Shown here piece after piece: positions 50,321-61,125 of a stretch of DNA of 64,000 nt; the first letter of the stretch is position 1, and each line of letters opens with the position of its first letter. The notes under the pieces were generated by a model. It searched no databases. It was not told the origin of the DNA and saw only the letters and a program-made list of their open reading frames with translations. This stretch comes from Pseudofabraea citricarpa (lineage: Eukaryota; Ascomycota; Leotiomycetes; Helotiales; Dermateaceae). The stretch is taken from positions 880,501-944,500 of the forward strand of contig JAPWGK010000009.1 of assembly GCA_029641185.1 (NCBI GenBank), read 5' to 3'. Position numbers and translations under genes: made by a program.

Positions 50321-50989
50321 ATGTCATCCAATCCGTTCCTGCTCGCCGCCGACAACTCCCCTAATCTGCTCCCACTTCTTCGATCTAATACCGCCTTGGC
50401 ATCATCGCAAGACGAGCATGGCTACTCACTGATGCACGCAGCCGCATCTTACAACCACCTGAACCTCCTGCGAGCGCTTGTCAATGAATTTAATGTCAAT
50501 GTCGATCTGAGAGATGAGGACGGCGAGACGGCCTTGTTTGTCGCGGAAACTTTAGATTGTGCGAAGATCTTAGTTGAAGAACTACACGCGGATATCATGG
50601 TCAGAGGCGAGGAGGGGAAGACGGCAGGACAAAAGATTGCAGAGGAGGGCGACTTTACCGAAGTTGCTGTCTATCTGCGCATGAAAGAACTGGAATCCGG
50701 AAACTCGGGAGTCAATGGGACAGACGGTACAAACGGCGCAGAAACGAATGGCATTCATCCACCGCCACCACTTCCTGACGGTCTCTCTTCCGTTGACATC
50801 GGAACAATGAATCCAGATGAGGATATTGGAGAGGTTGTTGATCCAGAATTTCGAAGGAGAATTGAGGAGCTCGCATCACGAGAGGACTTCCAAGGAGAAA
50901 GTGGACAGGATGCCTTAAGACAACTTATCACAGAAGCGATTAGAGGGGATGTAGGAGAGGAACGAGATGTTCGCAGGCGTATGAGTTGA
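50321..50989 (+). CDS. Ankyrin-repeat protein (YCR051W-like)
   Basis: Single exon, 222 residues, starting MSSNPFLLAADNSPNLLPLLRSN; the three codons upstream that stay in frame lack ATG. Two to three ankyrin repeats follow: DEHGYSLMHAAASYNHLNLLRALV, DEDGETALFVAETLDCAKILVEE and GEEGKTAGQKIAEEGDFTEVAVYL. Then a Gly/Asn/Thr linker and an acidic C-terminal helix. The layout is like the small ankyrin protein YCR051W of yeast. The partner is unknown; ankyrin repeats bind proteins. Stop is 16 bp from that of the convergent RPP40. Confidence 0.82.
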   Translation: MSSNPFLLAADNSPNLLPLLRSNTALASSQDEHGYSLMHAAASYNHLNLLRALVNEFNVNVDLRDEDGETALFVAETLDCAKILVEELHADIMVRGEEGKTAGQKIAEEGDFTEVAVYLRMKELESGNSGVNGTDGTNGAETNGIHPPPPLPDGLSSVDIGTMNPDEDIGEVVDPEFRRRIEELASREDFQGESGQDALRQLITEAIRGDVGEERDVRRRMS

Positions 50990-51005
50990 TTTAACGCATC
51001 TTTCG

Positions 51006-52370
51006 CTATTGGTACACGTCCCAGAGCATGTACTCGTTCGGCGCATCAGGTATCTTCAGTATGGTACTGTCCTTACTTTCGCCTGTCCACCCCTCACCAA
51101 ATCCACATACAGTATACGCAAACCAGCCTTTACGTGATACTGCTAATAAAGCCTCCGCGAAATTCTTATGGGTCCACGCGGGAGTCAAGAAACCATGCCA
51201 TGTGATCTTGATCAGATTGGTTGTTTCTGTTGGCCCGGGAGGAGTATACCGCGAGAGATATACATCCATTTTGTCGTTGGGGTCAATCCTTGGGCTTTCA
51301 AGTGCGACTAACGAGAGCCATTCATGTGTCTCGTTTGCAAAATCATCAAAATCGCCATCATATGCAGGGTTTGTGTCTCCTGGGGGGTGAAGTGGAGGTA
51401 CTGATACTGTGATCGGCTTCGAGATCTTGGGGGCACAGATAATCTGGGATGGAAAGTGAGCCTGTACCGGGCCAGATGTGTGATCTGTGGCATAGTCAGA
51501 GAATATCACAAAACTCCAAATTGCTATTGAGACATACCTGTTGTCGCCAGATTGCAAAAAAGCCATGTGACGGGTGTAGTGAGAACATTTTGAAAGGCGT
51601 ATACTATCCTATCGAATGCTTTCTTCCCATGGAGCATTGATGGAAGTCGCAGGTCTATTTGAACCACTGATTTCTGAGTTAGATATGATCATTCTACAGA
51701 TCTTAGGAAACTTACCCCAATGAGGCCTCGTCCCACGCTTTCCTTTCACACCATCTGGCTTTCCCGTCAAACCTGCCCGTTCATAGCTTTCTTTATCAAG
51801 ATGCAGTGTCAGAACACCTATTAATATGTCAGAATTCTGATCACGCTGTTGTTTATGTCTAGACTGCACACCTTCTCTTAGTGAAAAAACATTATCAACA
51901 CCGTTTCTTCCTTCAGAGAGCATTAAGATATTGCCTGCAAATATGTTAATTATTGAGACTGTATTAGATTTCTTGGAGGATGATAAAAAAAACACCCCCA
52001 TGTAGTGAAAAAGTCGAACCTCGTTTAATGTACTCTGTAAAGAACTCCCCCTTGACTAATGCTTGAAGAGGAAGTATGACTCGGCTGTATACCGGGTTTG
52101 TACGCTCCGTAAAGAAATCATGCTTTATAACCTCATAGATCTCTTCAGGCAATATGAGCTCCGCCTGCAGATTTGGGCCTCTTGTTAGTGGTGTGTGCTT
52201 TCATTTCTGTAGTTTTTCAATCTACTAACTTTCTGCACAAAGTGATGATTGAGAATTGATGCATATGGTTTCCTCTTAATTGGGGGCTGTTTTGGGTCAA
52301 GGTGCCCCATGATGCCATGTGTGACTGCGCATTTTGCCTGGTTCTTCGTGTCTGTGGGGAAGTTCAACAT
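51006..52370 (-). CDS. Ribonuclease P/MRP-associated Rpp40-type protein
   Basis: Six exons: 52230-52370, 52020-52164, 51872-51934, 51716-51817, 51538-51666 and 51006-51484; 352 residues. All later introns are phase 1. Conserved marks: THGIMGHLDPKQPP, LPEEIYEVIKHDFF, SRVILPLQALV, GVLTLHLDKESYERAGL, GKPDGVKGKRG, and RPHWVVQIDLRLPSMLHG rebuilt across intron 4. These fit the Rpp40 family, a protein subunit of nuclear RNase P and related complexes that trims tRNA 5' ends. The C-terminus MLWDVYQ also fits. Exon 2 ends at a GTTCGA donor, one of the weaker sites. The gene shares a 292-bp promoter region with TRM11. Confidence 0.87.
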
Positions 52371-52662
52371 TGTTGCTACTGAGTAAGTCTTTGGTGTTTC
52401 CGTTGTCTTTGGTGTTTCCTCAGTTGCACGAGGTTTTATATTGCAGGGATCTTGATACAGTTAGCTCCAAATGGCTCGTTAGTTTCATTAGGGGTCCACA
52501 GCCGAGCAAACAGCGGCAGCCTTGTGTGAATATTCTCAAGACCTTAGACTCACTTTCGCAAATCTCGTATCTAAGGCTTTCTCAGATCCGTGACCACCTC
52601 TAAGATACAGTTTGATATTTGGAGAAAGGTTTCCGGTTTCTTCTTGCGAGAAAAGAGCCAAG
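52371..52662. promoter_or_regulatory. Bidirectional promoter RPP40 / TRM11
   Basis: 292 bp between divergent start codons of two tRNA-maturation genes. A duplicated TCTTTGGTGTTTCC unit (about 52388-52420) is seen; a role is not known. Confidence 0.6.
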
Positions 52663-54126
52663 ATGGAATATCTGATCAGATTTGTGCAGTCTCACGAGAC
52701 TTTTCGTATAGCAGAAATCGAATCTCTAGCAGTGCTGGAGAAGATTGACCTGGAAATTATCTCATACACCACGGCAGTAGGTTATGTCTCTTTCTTAGTG
52801 GTCATTTACTAAAAAAATCTTACAGTCCCCATTTTGCATAATCAAGGTTCCGTCAGAAGATGATGCTATAAGACTGGTGCGAAGGAGCATCCTCGCAAAA
52901 TCAATCTATGAGCTATGGGGAAGTGGCGCAACCTATGATGAGCTACATGAGAATGTTAGGCTGAAGTCTCAACATCTTTGGTCAACATATAAGACACCGT
53001 CTTTCAAGTTTTCCATGGATTCTTTTCAAGGATCAAGAACTTCCGCTGAACAGAGAAGTTTGATCGAGAATTGTAGATATCTTGGCTTCGAAGGGCCCAT
53101 TAAGATGAAAGGTGCAGACTATGAATTCTGCATCATGGAAGAGTGGCCGATAGAAAATGTGCCCTTCGGTGGACAGCTTCCATCAATTATACATTTAGGC
53201 CGATATTTGGCTGGAAGTGATAGAGATGCGATCCTCAAGTACGATCTCAAAAAACGGGCCTACATTAGTACCACATCCATGGATGCGGAACTTGCACTGG
53301 TTACCGCGAACATAACTCTCGCAGCGCCAGGAAAACTCTTCTATGATCCATTCGTTGGTACCGGCAGCTTCCCTGTAGCATGTGCTCATTTTGGTGCTAT
53401 GGCATGGGGTAGTGATATCGATGGACGTAGCATCAGAGGTAAGGGTAAAACAAATTTGTTTGCCAATTTCAAACAGTATGGATTGGTCAATGGGTTTGGC
53501 GATAGCTTTGTGGCTGATCTTACGAACACTCCTTTACGAGCCGCCCGACTCTTCGATGGCATTGTATGCGATCCTCCGTATGGAGTGCGAGAAGGACTGA
53601 AGGTGCTTGGAAGTAGAGATCCTACAAAAGGAAAAGAAATCATCTATCAGGATGGAATTGCTCATCATTTGTAGGTTCCTGAAAGCTCAAGTACAAAGGA
53701 TCAATATTGACTGTAGCAAAAGACAAGAAGGGTATATACCACCGAAGCGACCTTACAGTTTCATGGCAATGCTAGACGATATCCTTGATTTTGCTGCATT
53801 GTCACTGGTAGAAAGCGGCAGGTTATCTTTCTGGATGCCAACATCAAATGAGCAAGAGGAAGAAATTCATGCTCCCACTCATCCTTGTCTTGAAATCACA
53901 AGTATTTGCACCCAGAGTTTTAACAAATGTATGTTTCACTATTTTATTTTCTTAGGACAAGGCTTATGAATTTGCAGGGTCAAGACGACTTATTACCTAT
54001 CGGCGGATTCCAGATTCAGAAGTATCAGCTACGAATGTTCGCGACCGTCGGACGAAAGAGTTAGGAGTCAGTGCAGATGATCTGAATCCTTTCAGAAAAC
54101 GGTACTTCGAGGGATTCAAATCTTGA
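52663..54126 (+). CDS. TRM11: tRNA (guanine-10-N2)-methyltransferase Trm11
   Basis: Exons 52663-52776, 52826-53670, 53717-53928 and 53978-54126 encode 439 residues. The N-terminal THUMP-like region begins MEYLIRFVQSHETFRIAEIESL. The methyltransferase core has YDPFVGTGSF (S-adenosylmethionine loop) and the CDPPYG catalytic motif. RAYISTTSMDAELALVTANITLA fits the family. The C-terminus, rebuilt across two introns, is NKWSRRLITYRRIPD..FRKRYFEGFKS. With Trm112 it makes m2G10 in tRNAs in the cytoplasm. All splice choices are needed to keep the frame; without intron 2 the protein would stop right after AHHL. Confidence 0.94.
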
Positions 54127-55160
54127 ACTGTGTCAGCTCTTTAACTAGCACCTTAAATTTGCATGCAAGACCTAGAAATAACCAGCAGCTTCGAAGCGGC
54201 CCCGAATAAACAAATAAATGCAGCGCAGCTCAAGCGAAACGGTTCACGTTATCTGATGGTATTAAGGTACATGGGATATCTAGGATATTCACAAAGATTC
54301 AAATGAAGCTGCTATGGACTGGAATATCTTGAGGAAAGTAAATGAAGAGTATCTCGAGCTCACATTTCTGCCATCTCTTAGCTTGTTCTCTTGATTCTTT
54401 CACTGGGCTACAATACAAGAAAAGTTAGCCCACGTTGTTATCATACATCACCTTTTTGTATTACCACCAAGTGCTAATCTGAGATCCCCCAAACACATCA
54501 CCAATTCAAAGAGCCAAGTCAGCGAATCCTTGCAGAAGATTCCCGTGCATTAATTATGTGGTATTAATAAACAAGGACTGATATAGGTCAAAGCTGCAGG
54601 AGAAATACCGTCTGGGCATCAAATCGGCATGTTCTTCCTAGCAAATGAGCAAAGCCCGATAGAAGTTGAATGAAGTCAGTTCTTTAAAAGATCTTTGTAA
54701 TTGTCCTTCCCATCCAATTAATGGAACCAAAAGAGCAAGAGAACAGATGGCCCCTACGATCCCTTCCTCTACGAGTAAACTGCATGTCGTACTAACACAC
54801 GAGGCTTCCCCTCTACATCTCACAATATGCAGCGGAATCCCGATGAGGAACAGCGGCATAACCACCTGACCCGACCTGGCATGACAATAGAGGTATCAGA
54901 GAGAATTACCCACTTATAAAGATGGCATCCGATCGAGAAAGAGAACGTCTCATCGTAGAAGAGGTAGAATCACAAAACATACAGTAACTGCCAGAGGTAG
55001 CTGTTCGATGTGGTAAAGTCGGAGGAACTTGAAAGAAAGTTTAAGAAATGCTGACGTTGATGAAGGAGAACAAGAGGAACAAGCCTTTTTCCCACCATCA
55101 TCATCACGCCAGTTGGTGCTGTAGTCTATTGTACAGTCTGTACTACTGTAGCCAGACGCA

Positions 55161-55193
55161 AGGCCAGGCCAGGACCAGGACCAGGACCAGGAC
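55161..55193. repeat. AGGACC hexamer repeat
   Basis: Four to five AGGACC/CCAGGA units, a simple tract in the leader region. Confidence 0.8.
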
Positions 55194-55555
55194 CCCCTCC
55201 TCTCAGGGGGCGTGTGCGTGCCTCCGCCCCCCTCCTCGGCTCAGTCACACCTCACTACCTTAAGTTAGTAAGTAGACTTCCCGATTTGCGTCTGGACCAT
55301 CCATTCGTGCTTTGCAATCCAGTACCTCAATACAAAGTATTTATTGAATACTCCCATTGGAAACCCCAGAGGTATTGTGTCCGTACCTTTGACCAGATGC
55401 ACACCAGGAACAAAGAACAACAAGTCCACGAGCAGATGATACGATAAAGTACGTACTGTGTACATAGGGTTGCCGTGTTATCCATCCTTCCATCGTTTTC
55501 TTATCGTGTTGTACTTTCTTGCTTGCTGCGCAGCCAGCCATCGCCATCATCCGCT

Positions 55556-55590
55556 CGTTCGTTCGTTCGTTCATTCATTCATTCATTCAT
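55556..55590. repeat. GTTC / ATTC tetranucleotide repeat
   Basis: GTTC units change into ATTC units. Confidence 0.85.
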
Positions 55591-55900
55591 CCTTTCATCC
55601 ATCTTTTCTCTTGATCGCTGGACAACGAACTCTTAATCCTCAAGTATCGGTTTGCGCGTCCTTGCAACACAAAGCCAGCCACCAGTCAGTCATTCTTGCA
55701 TGGATATTTCTCCGAAAGAGAATTAAAAAAGGACGCTGTCCTTTCAAGATCAGGAACGGAGCCGTGCTGTGCTATCTATCTTCCATCTCTAGCTTGGAGT
55801 TCCAGGACAAGAGCCTCAATATTTGCACGCGATAGGAAGAACCCCTCAACCCATCCTTGTGCGCATAAGACTCGGGTGAAGCTCGTCTTCACTCCCATAC

Positions 55901-55913
55901 ATGGTTAGCCATG
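55901..55913 (+). promoter_or_regulatory. Overlapping upstream ATG before the ubiquitin-domain gene
   Basis: An ATG at 55901 lies 10 bases before the main ATG (55911) in another frame. After splicing of the 55914-55980 intron its frame stops within exon 2 (CTC TAG at about 56030). The main ATG has the better context (GCC before, G after). Leaky scanning could control output. Confidence 0.5.
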
Positions 55914-56893
55914 GTAAGTAAACCCACCTCTTATGGGATATGTAGTGTACGGCAGGGCAGAACTAATAGATTTACTATAGGGCTGTTGTGTCTCCACCTC
56001 CTCGCCATACCCCACCCACGAGCCATCGTCATCCTCTAGGGCTATCACTTCTACACAGTCACAATCGCATGCAGCTCTCCCGCGACCTTCAACCCATGCC
56101 TCTACTCATAGCAGTCGACCTATTACGCAACAGCCACAACCGCTAGATATCCATCCTACCAAGCCGCTCAAGCTTCATGTTTGGACCAGTAACTCGCGGA
56201 TATGGACACGCGCAGAGCTTGATCGAGAGCGCACTGAGTTCTTCGAGACCCGGGTGACGGGTAGACCTGAGATATGGCAAACTATTCGAGCGGCACTGCA
56301 GGTTCTATGGCAGGGCGGCGAGGAGGGCGAGGACGATGGAGGGCTGGGCACAGCGCAAATGATGATTGAGGCTGCAGGTATCACATTGCCCACAGGAGAT
56401 CTAGCCAACGGCGTATATGATGGGTTTGGAGAGCGGTACATTTTACCAGAGCATATTGTTGCTGACCCAGAGAATATTGCTGCGGTTTCTCAAGACCCGG
56501 GCAAGTCTGACGACGACATGGACAAGAGCGGCAGCGAAGAACTGAATGAAGACGAACTCTTGAGACGGAGAGAAGAGAAAGGCAAGGCAGTGGTCAATCC
56601 TCAAGATCTAATCAAGGTTCGCGCCCGGCTAAGTGATGGAAGAGGTCAAGACCTAGTACTTGTTATTGGCAAGAATGATTCAGTAAGATTACTAGCACGC
56701 AAAATACTGGAAGATGGACTGGTGAGATCCCCTCTCCATCCTAACCTGATTTACTTATCTAATTATTATACAGTTTCCACCAGGAAGGAGCATCAAGATC
56801 GCATACATGGGGAGGATCTTGGAAGGAAACCGGTCTTTGATCTCACAAGGTTGGAAAGAGGGACATGTTGTTAATGCGATGGTGTTCGGATGA
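55911..56893 (+). CDS. Ubiquitin domain-containing protein (UBTD1/2, DC-UbP type)
   Basis: Exons 55911-55913 (the ATG alone), 55981-56721 and 56774-56893; 287 residues. Joining ATG to GGCTGTTGT gives MGCCVSTSS, an N-myristoylation plus palmitoylation signature. The N-terminus is Ser/Pro-rich. The UBTD N-terminal domain follows: WTRAELDRERTEFFETRVTGRPEIWQTIRAAL, then an acidic insert and AAGITLPTGDLANGVYD. The C-terminal ubiquitin-like fold (VRARLSDGRGQDLVLVIGKN..KIAYMGRILEGN..INAMVFG-like) ends in VNAMVFG. Family members bind ubiquitin-conjugation enzymes. The mini-exon start is supported because all family members I recall begin MG(C/G) and no other ATG keeps this frame. Confidence 0.85.
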
Positions 56894-58902
56894 GCCTGCA
56901 CATATGGGAAGTTATGGCTACTAGTCAAGGCATTGATATTTCAGGTGGACTTTTTCATTCCGTAGGCATTCGGTATACCCAAACGGCGTTCTCAAAGGCT
57001 TGCATTCATGCACCTCTCAGGTTAGTCTGTCACTGCAGCATTCTGATATCAAGATTCATATCAGGATCAACATTAGGAATGCTTGGATGGCCGTCATAAT
57101 TGATAATATTTAAAATTTGGAGTACAGACTGTTTACAGATTGACATCTTGTTTGTTTCCCAAAGATATGGACCGCTCGCATCCACTTGATCCAGAAGGAT
57201 AAGATGCCGCGGTGAGTAATCGGACTAATATTCGTCTTCTTGCTCCAAAAATAGGCCTATACCACAGATTGAACCAGTCCTCGAGGGAAAGGGGGTAAGG
57301 GCCAGAGTGTTTGGCAAGTGAAAAAGAAATGATTTCAAGAAGGGTAAGGAAAGGAAACATATGAGTCTCAACCTATAAATTGTGAAATGTGATCTGGTGT
57401 GGAACCTGAAGGTCTTCAAAATATTTCATTTATTTGCAGATGCTGATACAGCGTAGGTAATCTATACTCTGAAAAGGTCAGCACAAGCTCATCTCAGAGA
57501 TGGAGAATAAATATAGCAGAAGATTGAGGACTATCTCAGTTCTCCAAGGTGAAATATATGTTTCGTCAAAGACTGGCTCGGAAAGAACACAGCGAATATT
57601 TGGATTCATCAAAGATGGTGTGCTAGTAGAGATTGGAAGGGTTCTTACATGTTCACGTCGTTTACGCTCCAGATGTGGTTACCTGCAAGAAGTAACGGAT
57701 GTTAGCAGTGTTCATTGACACAATCAACATCTTGTCGATCTCCATAAATGAGTAATCCAAAAGCATATGTCAGGCTGAATAGAGGTTAGCTGTAGCTCAA
57801 TCCGTGCATCGAGTCTGAACATACCTCATTAAATCAGAATTTTGTGCTTATGTTCATCCATGGACAAGTCCATGTCAAACTGTGTGAATAACGGTTCATC
57901 ATATGATGCCATGGTTGGAATGTGACGGAAATGAAGTTATAAATATGTACCTGGTATTGAGTCAGTAATGAATCAAGATGCCAGCTATAAAGATCATCAA
58001 AGAGATCATCATGCATTGAATCAGCTGACGAGTTCTCAACAAGCACTTCCAATCGTCCTACTCTCACAAGGTTTGTACGCCTTGCTTTGATGAGAGCAGG
58101 GGAAGGAGTGCGCAGTCTGTCCGCCCGTTCGTTCAAAGTTCGTCATTTTGAGCATGTAGGAAGGTAGAAGCTTGGAAGAGTATTGTACCTAGATGCGACA
58201 ATGGTTAGCAAAAGCTTGAAAAGCATTGAGCAAAAAGAATGATGTATTCATGGTTTGGTCAGACAAGGCTGAAACTTAGTGTGACAGATTCTACATGTAT
58301 ATCTTCTGAATGAGGAATTCCTGTATGTTGTCGATTGATCATCATACCAATTGAGGTAAGAAAATAAGAAATGTTTAGCACGAACCTTTGATGTAATTTT
58401 ACAGAGAGCTGTTGTGAATTGACAATGGACTGATGTTCTGCAAAGCCTGTCAGTATTGTTCGAGCCATAATGGAGCACAGTGAGGCTAAAAGTGCTGAAT
58501 GCTCAGAAAGGTACAAAATCCCCATGCTTGATGTAAGAGTTGGATTGTTCGTCTTGTAGATACTCTCATCATTGAAGGAGAGGGGTAGAGCTCAGGGAAG
58601 TAGTAACATACCCATTGAGAATTCGCTGTAGGCATGGTTATTGTTGTTGTTGTCTTTGTCTGATGATGTAGAAGAGGAAGTTGGGAGCTGCGCAAAATAT
58701 TTGAATTTGAAGTCGCGCGAGAATTTCTCGCTTGCGCTAAGAGCTGCCTAGCTGCGCTAGTGTGTTCAAGCGGGGTTATCGCCGTGTCACGTGTAGCAGC
58801 GCCACAATGTGGTGTGGCTAGTAAGGTGGCAATACTCCATATCTATGAGGACCCCCCAATTCCCCATCCTGTTGATTCCTCTCCAACATTGAAACAGCAA
58901 TC
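56894..58902. other. Unresolved region with splice-like signals on the minus strand
   Basis: 2 kb without a firm gene. On the minus strand there are an ATG followed by a GTATGT donor (58612-58635), an intact 88-codon frame beginning at 58525, a TGCTAAC branch with CTAG acceptor near 58190-58205, and stretches such as LNERADRLRTPSPALIK (57990-58136) flanked by GTACAT. I could not join these into one frame through all junctions. It may be a spliced non-coding transcript, a fast-evolving gene, or chance. No product is proposed. Confidence 0.3.
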
Positions 58903-60183
58903 ATGGCAACGTCTGGAGGAATCTGGGCTCCGATAGCCATGAGGGCATTTAAACATGCCTTCAAAAAGACCACGAAACTCATCCAGGCGCGTATCGCCGA
59001 CATATCTCGCCCTCTCGAGAGGGAGCTCCAGCCAGTCCTTGTACGAAGCACACCTCGTCAACCTATTCATCCTATTGCTCGTCTCCGGCAAAGCCAAGGA
59101 AGATGGTACACAACTCACAGTACGATCAACGCCGCTGTTCGCCGGTTCATGAGTACTGGTAGTTCCCATGCTGCCAAATACAACCGAGCAGCATTCCCCA
59201 AATCATCTACCGCCACTGCCGTATCCCGATTGACAACTCGAGCACCTTTTGCTTCGACACTTCGACCAAACCTCACCGGTGGAGCTCTTCCCCGTACCGC
59301 TGGAGGCTATAGTATGGGTGGAAGCAGAGCCGGTGGAGCTCGCTACTTCTCACATACCCCGGCGGCTCCGGCACAAGTCGTCAACAATGTCTCTATGGCT
59401 GTACGAGCTTTCTGGCTTTCTGGTCAGAAGGCTCAGTTCGATGGTGTGACCCCTTTGGTAGAGAAGAAATACCGCAATGTTTCAAACCTTCAGGAGAAAG
59501 CTGGCCGCAAGATGCGATCGATTTCAAAGAATGCCCCAGGATCTTTTATTGACTTCCATGTCAGCCCAACCGTGACTGCTCTTAGCCCACTTGGTGCTAC
59601 CTTTCCATTTGGCGCCAGCACTATGGAGCAGTCAGCACCAACCTTGAACACTGAGGGATTTCTCGATGTACTATCTACCGATTTCTCCAGAGCTCTAAAG
59701 GATCTTGCCGCTACGTTGAATGATCTCAAAAAACTATCAATACTTGGGGACCTGCCCATCACGTTGGAACAGAAGTCAATTCTCCGAATTCATTTCCCAG
59801 GTTGCGATATAGACACAGTCGAGCGTCTTTGTGATGAGGTTGGCGTCCAGCGAGGTATCATTGGTCAGGATCCCGACTTTGATGACAGTGTCGGTGGTAA
59901 CATGGCCTTGATGTTTCCTTTCGCTCCAACTTCAGAAAACACTATATCATCGCCAGGCGGTTCATCCCGTTCTCTTGACGGATATGACTTTGAGCAAATA
60001 GATGAGATTGTTGAGAACCCATGGCTTTCTGGCCCTGAGGGGTATGAGAGCATGGAAGAATTGAGTGAGAGTGGTTCTGATTACTTTACCAAGCCTAATG
60101 GTCAACAAGATTGTTCAGACTTTGAAGGCCTTGAAGGTATCCATAGGTTCTTGGAGCAGTGTGACGGATTCAGGAGGATATAA
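58903..60183 (+). CDS. Conserved-looking fungal protein with mitochondrial-type N-terminus, function unknown
   Basis: Single exon, 426 residues, start MATSGGIWAPIAMRAFKHAF. The first 170 residues are basic, Arg/Ser/Ala-rich and poor in acids, with RRFMSTGSS and ARYFSHTP motifs that recall presequences and cleavage sites, but unusually long. The middle has DFHVSPTVTALSPLGATFPFG and a helical segment LSTDFSRALKDLAATLNDL. IHFPGCDIDTVERLCDEVGVQRG is another conserved-looking block. The C-terminus is acidic and Ser-rich. No catalytic motif or membrane segment is evident. Imported mitochondrial location is inferred only from composition. Confidence 0.75.
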   Translation: MATSGGIWAPIAMRAFKHAFKKTTKLIQARIADISRPLERELQPVLVRSTPRQPIHPIARLRQSQGRWYTTHSTINAAVRRFMSTGSSHAAKYNRAAFPKSSTATAVSRLTTRAPFASTLRPNLTGGALPRTAGGYSMGGSRAGGARYFSHTPAAPAQVVNNVSMAVRAFWLSGQKAQFDGVTPLVEKKYRNVSNLQEKAGRKMRSISKNAPGSFIDFHVSPTVTALSPLGATFPFGASTMEQSAPTLNTEGFLDVLSTDFSRALKDLAATLNDLKKLSILGDLPITLEQKSILRIHFPGCDIDTVERLCDEVGVQRGIIGQDPDFDDSVGGNMALMFPFAPTSENTISSPGGSSRSLDGYDFEQIDEIVENPWLSGPEGYESMEELSESGSDYFTKPNGQQDCSDFEGLEGIHRFLEQCDGFRRI

Positions 60184-60695
60184 GTACCTCGATATGCCAT
60201 GAAGGAACCTTTGCCAGTCCGGTGCGATAGTAATCCAAAGTTCTCGGGTGACTTTGCTTACTTAGATACCTGAATGTGACATAGTTGCATGTCTAGGATC
60301 GATGTAGGAATTTTGATCAATTGGCGTTGGATATCGGAATGGATCTAGGTTACGGCGCCTGATCAGAGGCGCTCAATACACTCACTATTCTCCTTTGTTA
60401 TTTGTACGCAGTTGTTTTAGCTCTTCATGAAATTACACAGATCCCCCTAAACCATCTCAGCCTACTTTCAAACTGAACCTCTCGTGTAGTTGAATAGATG
60501 TTTCAAGATGCTCATTATCCTGATAGCATGCAAGCAAGGAGCTTTGCACCACAGCGCTTATCAAATGGTAGTCAATTTGCCATATGCTTGTCCTTTCTAT
60601 AAACCTCTTAATTTATCAATCACGTTCTTGTTAAGATGCTATTTGATTACTTTGTCGGGTCCCCTTTATATGGCCTAAATGTCGGGATATAGTGC

Positions 60696-60726
<31 letters not shown>

Positions 60727-61125
60727 GAGTTCCTGACCTACCCAGTCTCTCTGAACCCGCAAGTTTCCATAAATTACTTGGAGGTTTTCCGGGGTGAAAA
60801 CTAGGAAAGGTCGCCTCGTTTTCATTTTCCTCTTGTCCAAGTAAATCTATAGACACTCTTCCAATGACTGCAATAATCAGAGGAAGAAAGAAAAAAGACG
60901 AGAACCTCTAAAATCTCATCGACGACGTAATTATAGAAATATAGATGACTTCTTTCTTGGTTTGACTAAACACAACTAAAATTGCGCAGCAAACCTCTGG
61001 GAATCTTTAAACGCCGCACTACCAAGTTTTATAATACACACATACGCCTATCCAACGCCGAAAGAGAGAAAATGCAAGATACTTCTAACGTCTGTGCAGT
61101 CTGCCTTTCTGTTTACAAGGAAAAT
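60184..61125. other. Intergenic region with TA repeat
   Basis: 942 bp of 3' flank for both convergent genes, AT-rich, with the TA dinucleotide tract; no gene. Confidence 0.55.
60702..60726. repeat. TA dinucleotide repeat
   Basis: About 12 TA units. Length may vary between isolates. Confidence 0.9.

Larger units (their letters stand above)
54127..55910. other. Gene-free stretch and probable leader of the ubiquitin-domain gene
   Basis: 1.8 kb with no supported gene. The left part is AT-rich. From about 55100 it is repetitive: AGGACC hexamers at 55161-55193 and GTTC/ATTC tetramers at 55556-55590. The last few hundred bases are probably the leader of the gene starting at 55911. Small open frames are not convincing. 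Confidence 0.5.

Noticed and set aside
58612..58635. ATG exon spliced directly to the 88-codon frame at 58525
   Set aside because: The exon ends in phase 0 at TGG, and the next CATCAAG acceptor then leads to a stop after seven codons, so the simple model fails.
58903..60183. Casein kinase II beta-type subunit as a label for the unknown protein
   Set aside because: The Cys4 zinc finger that defines CK2 beta is absent from the sequence.
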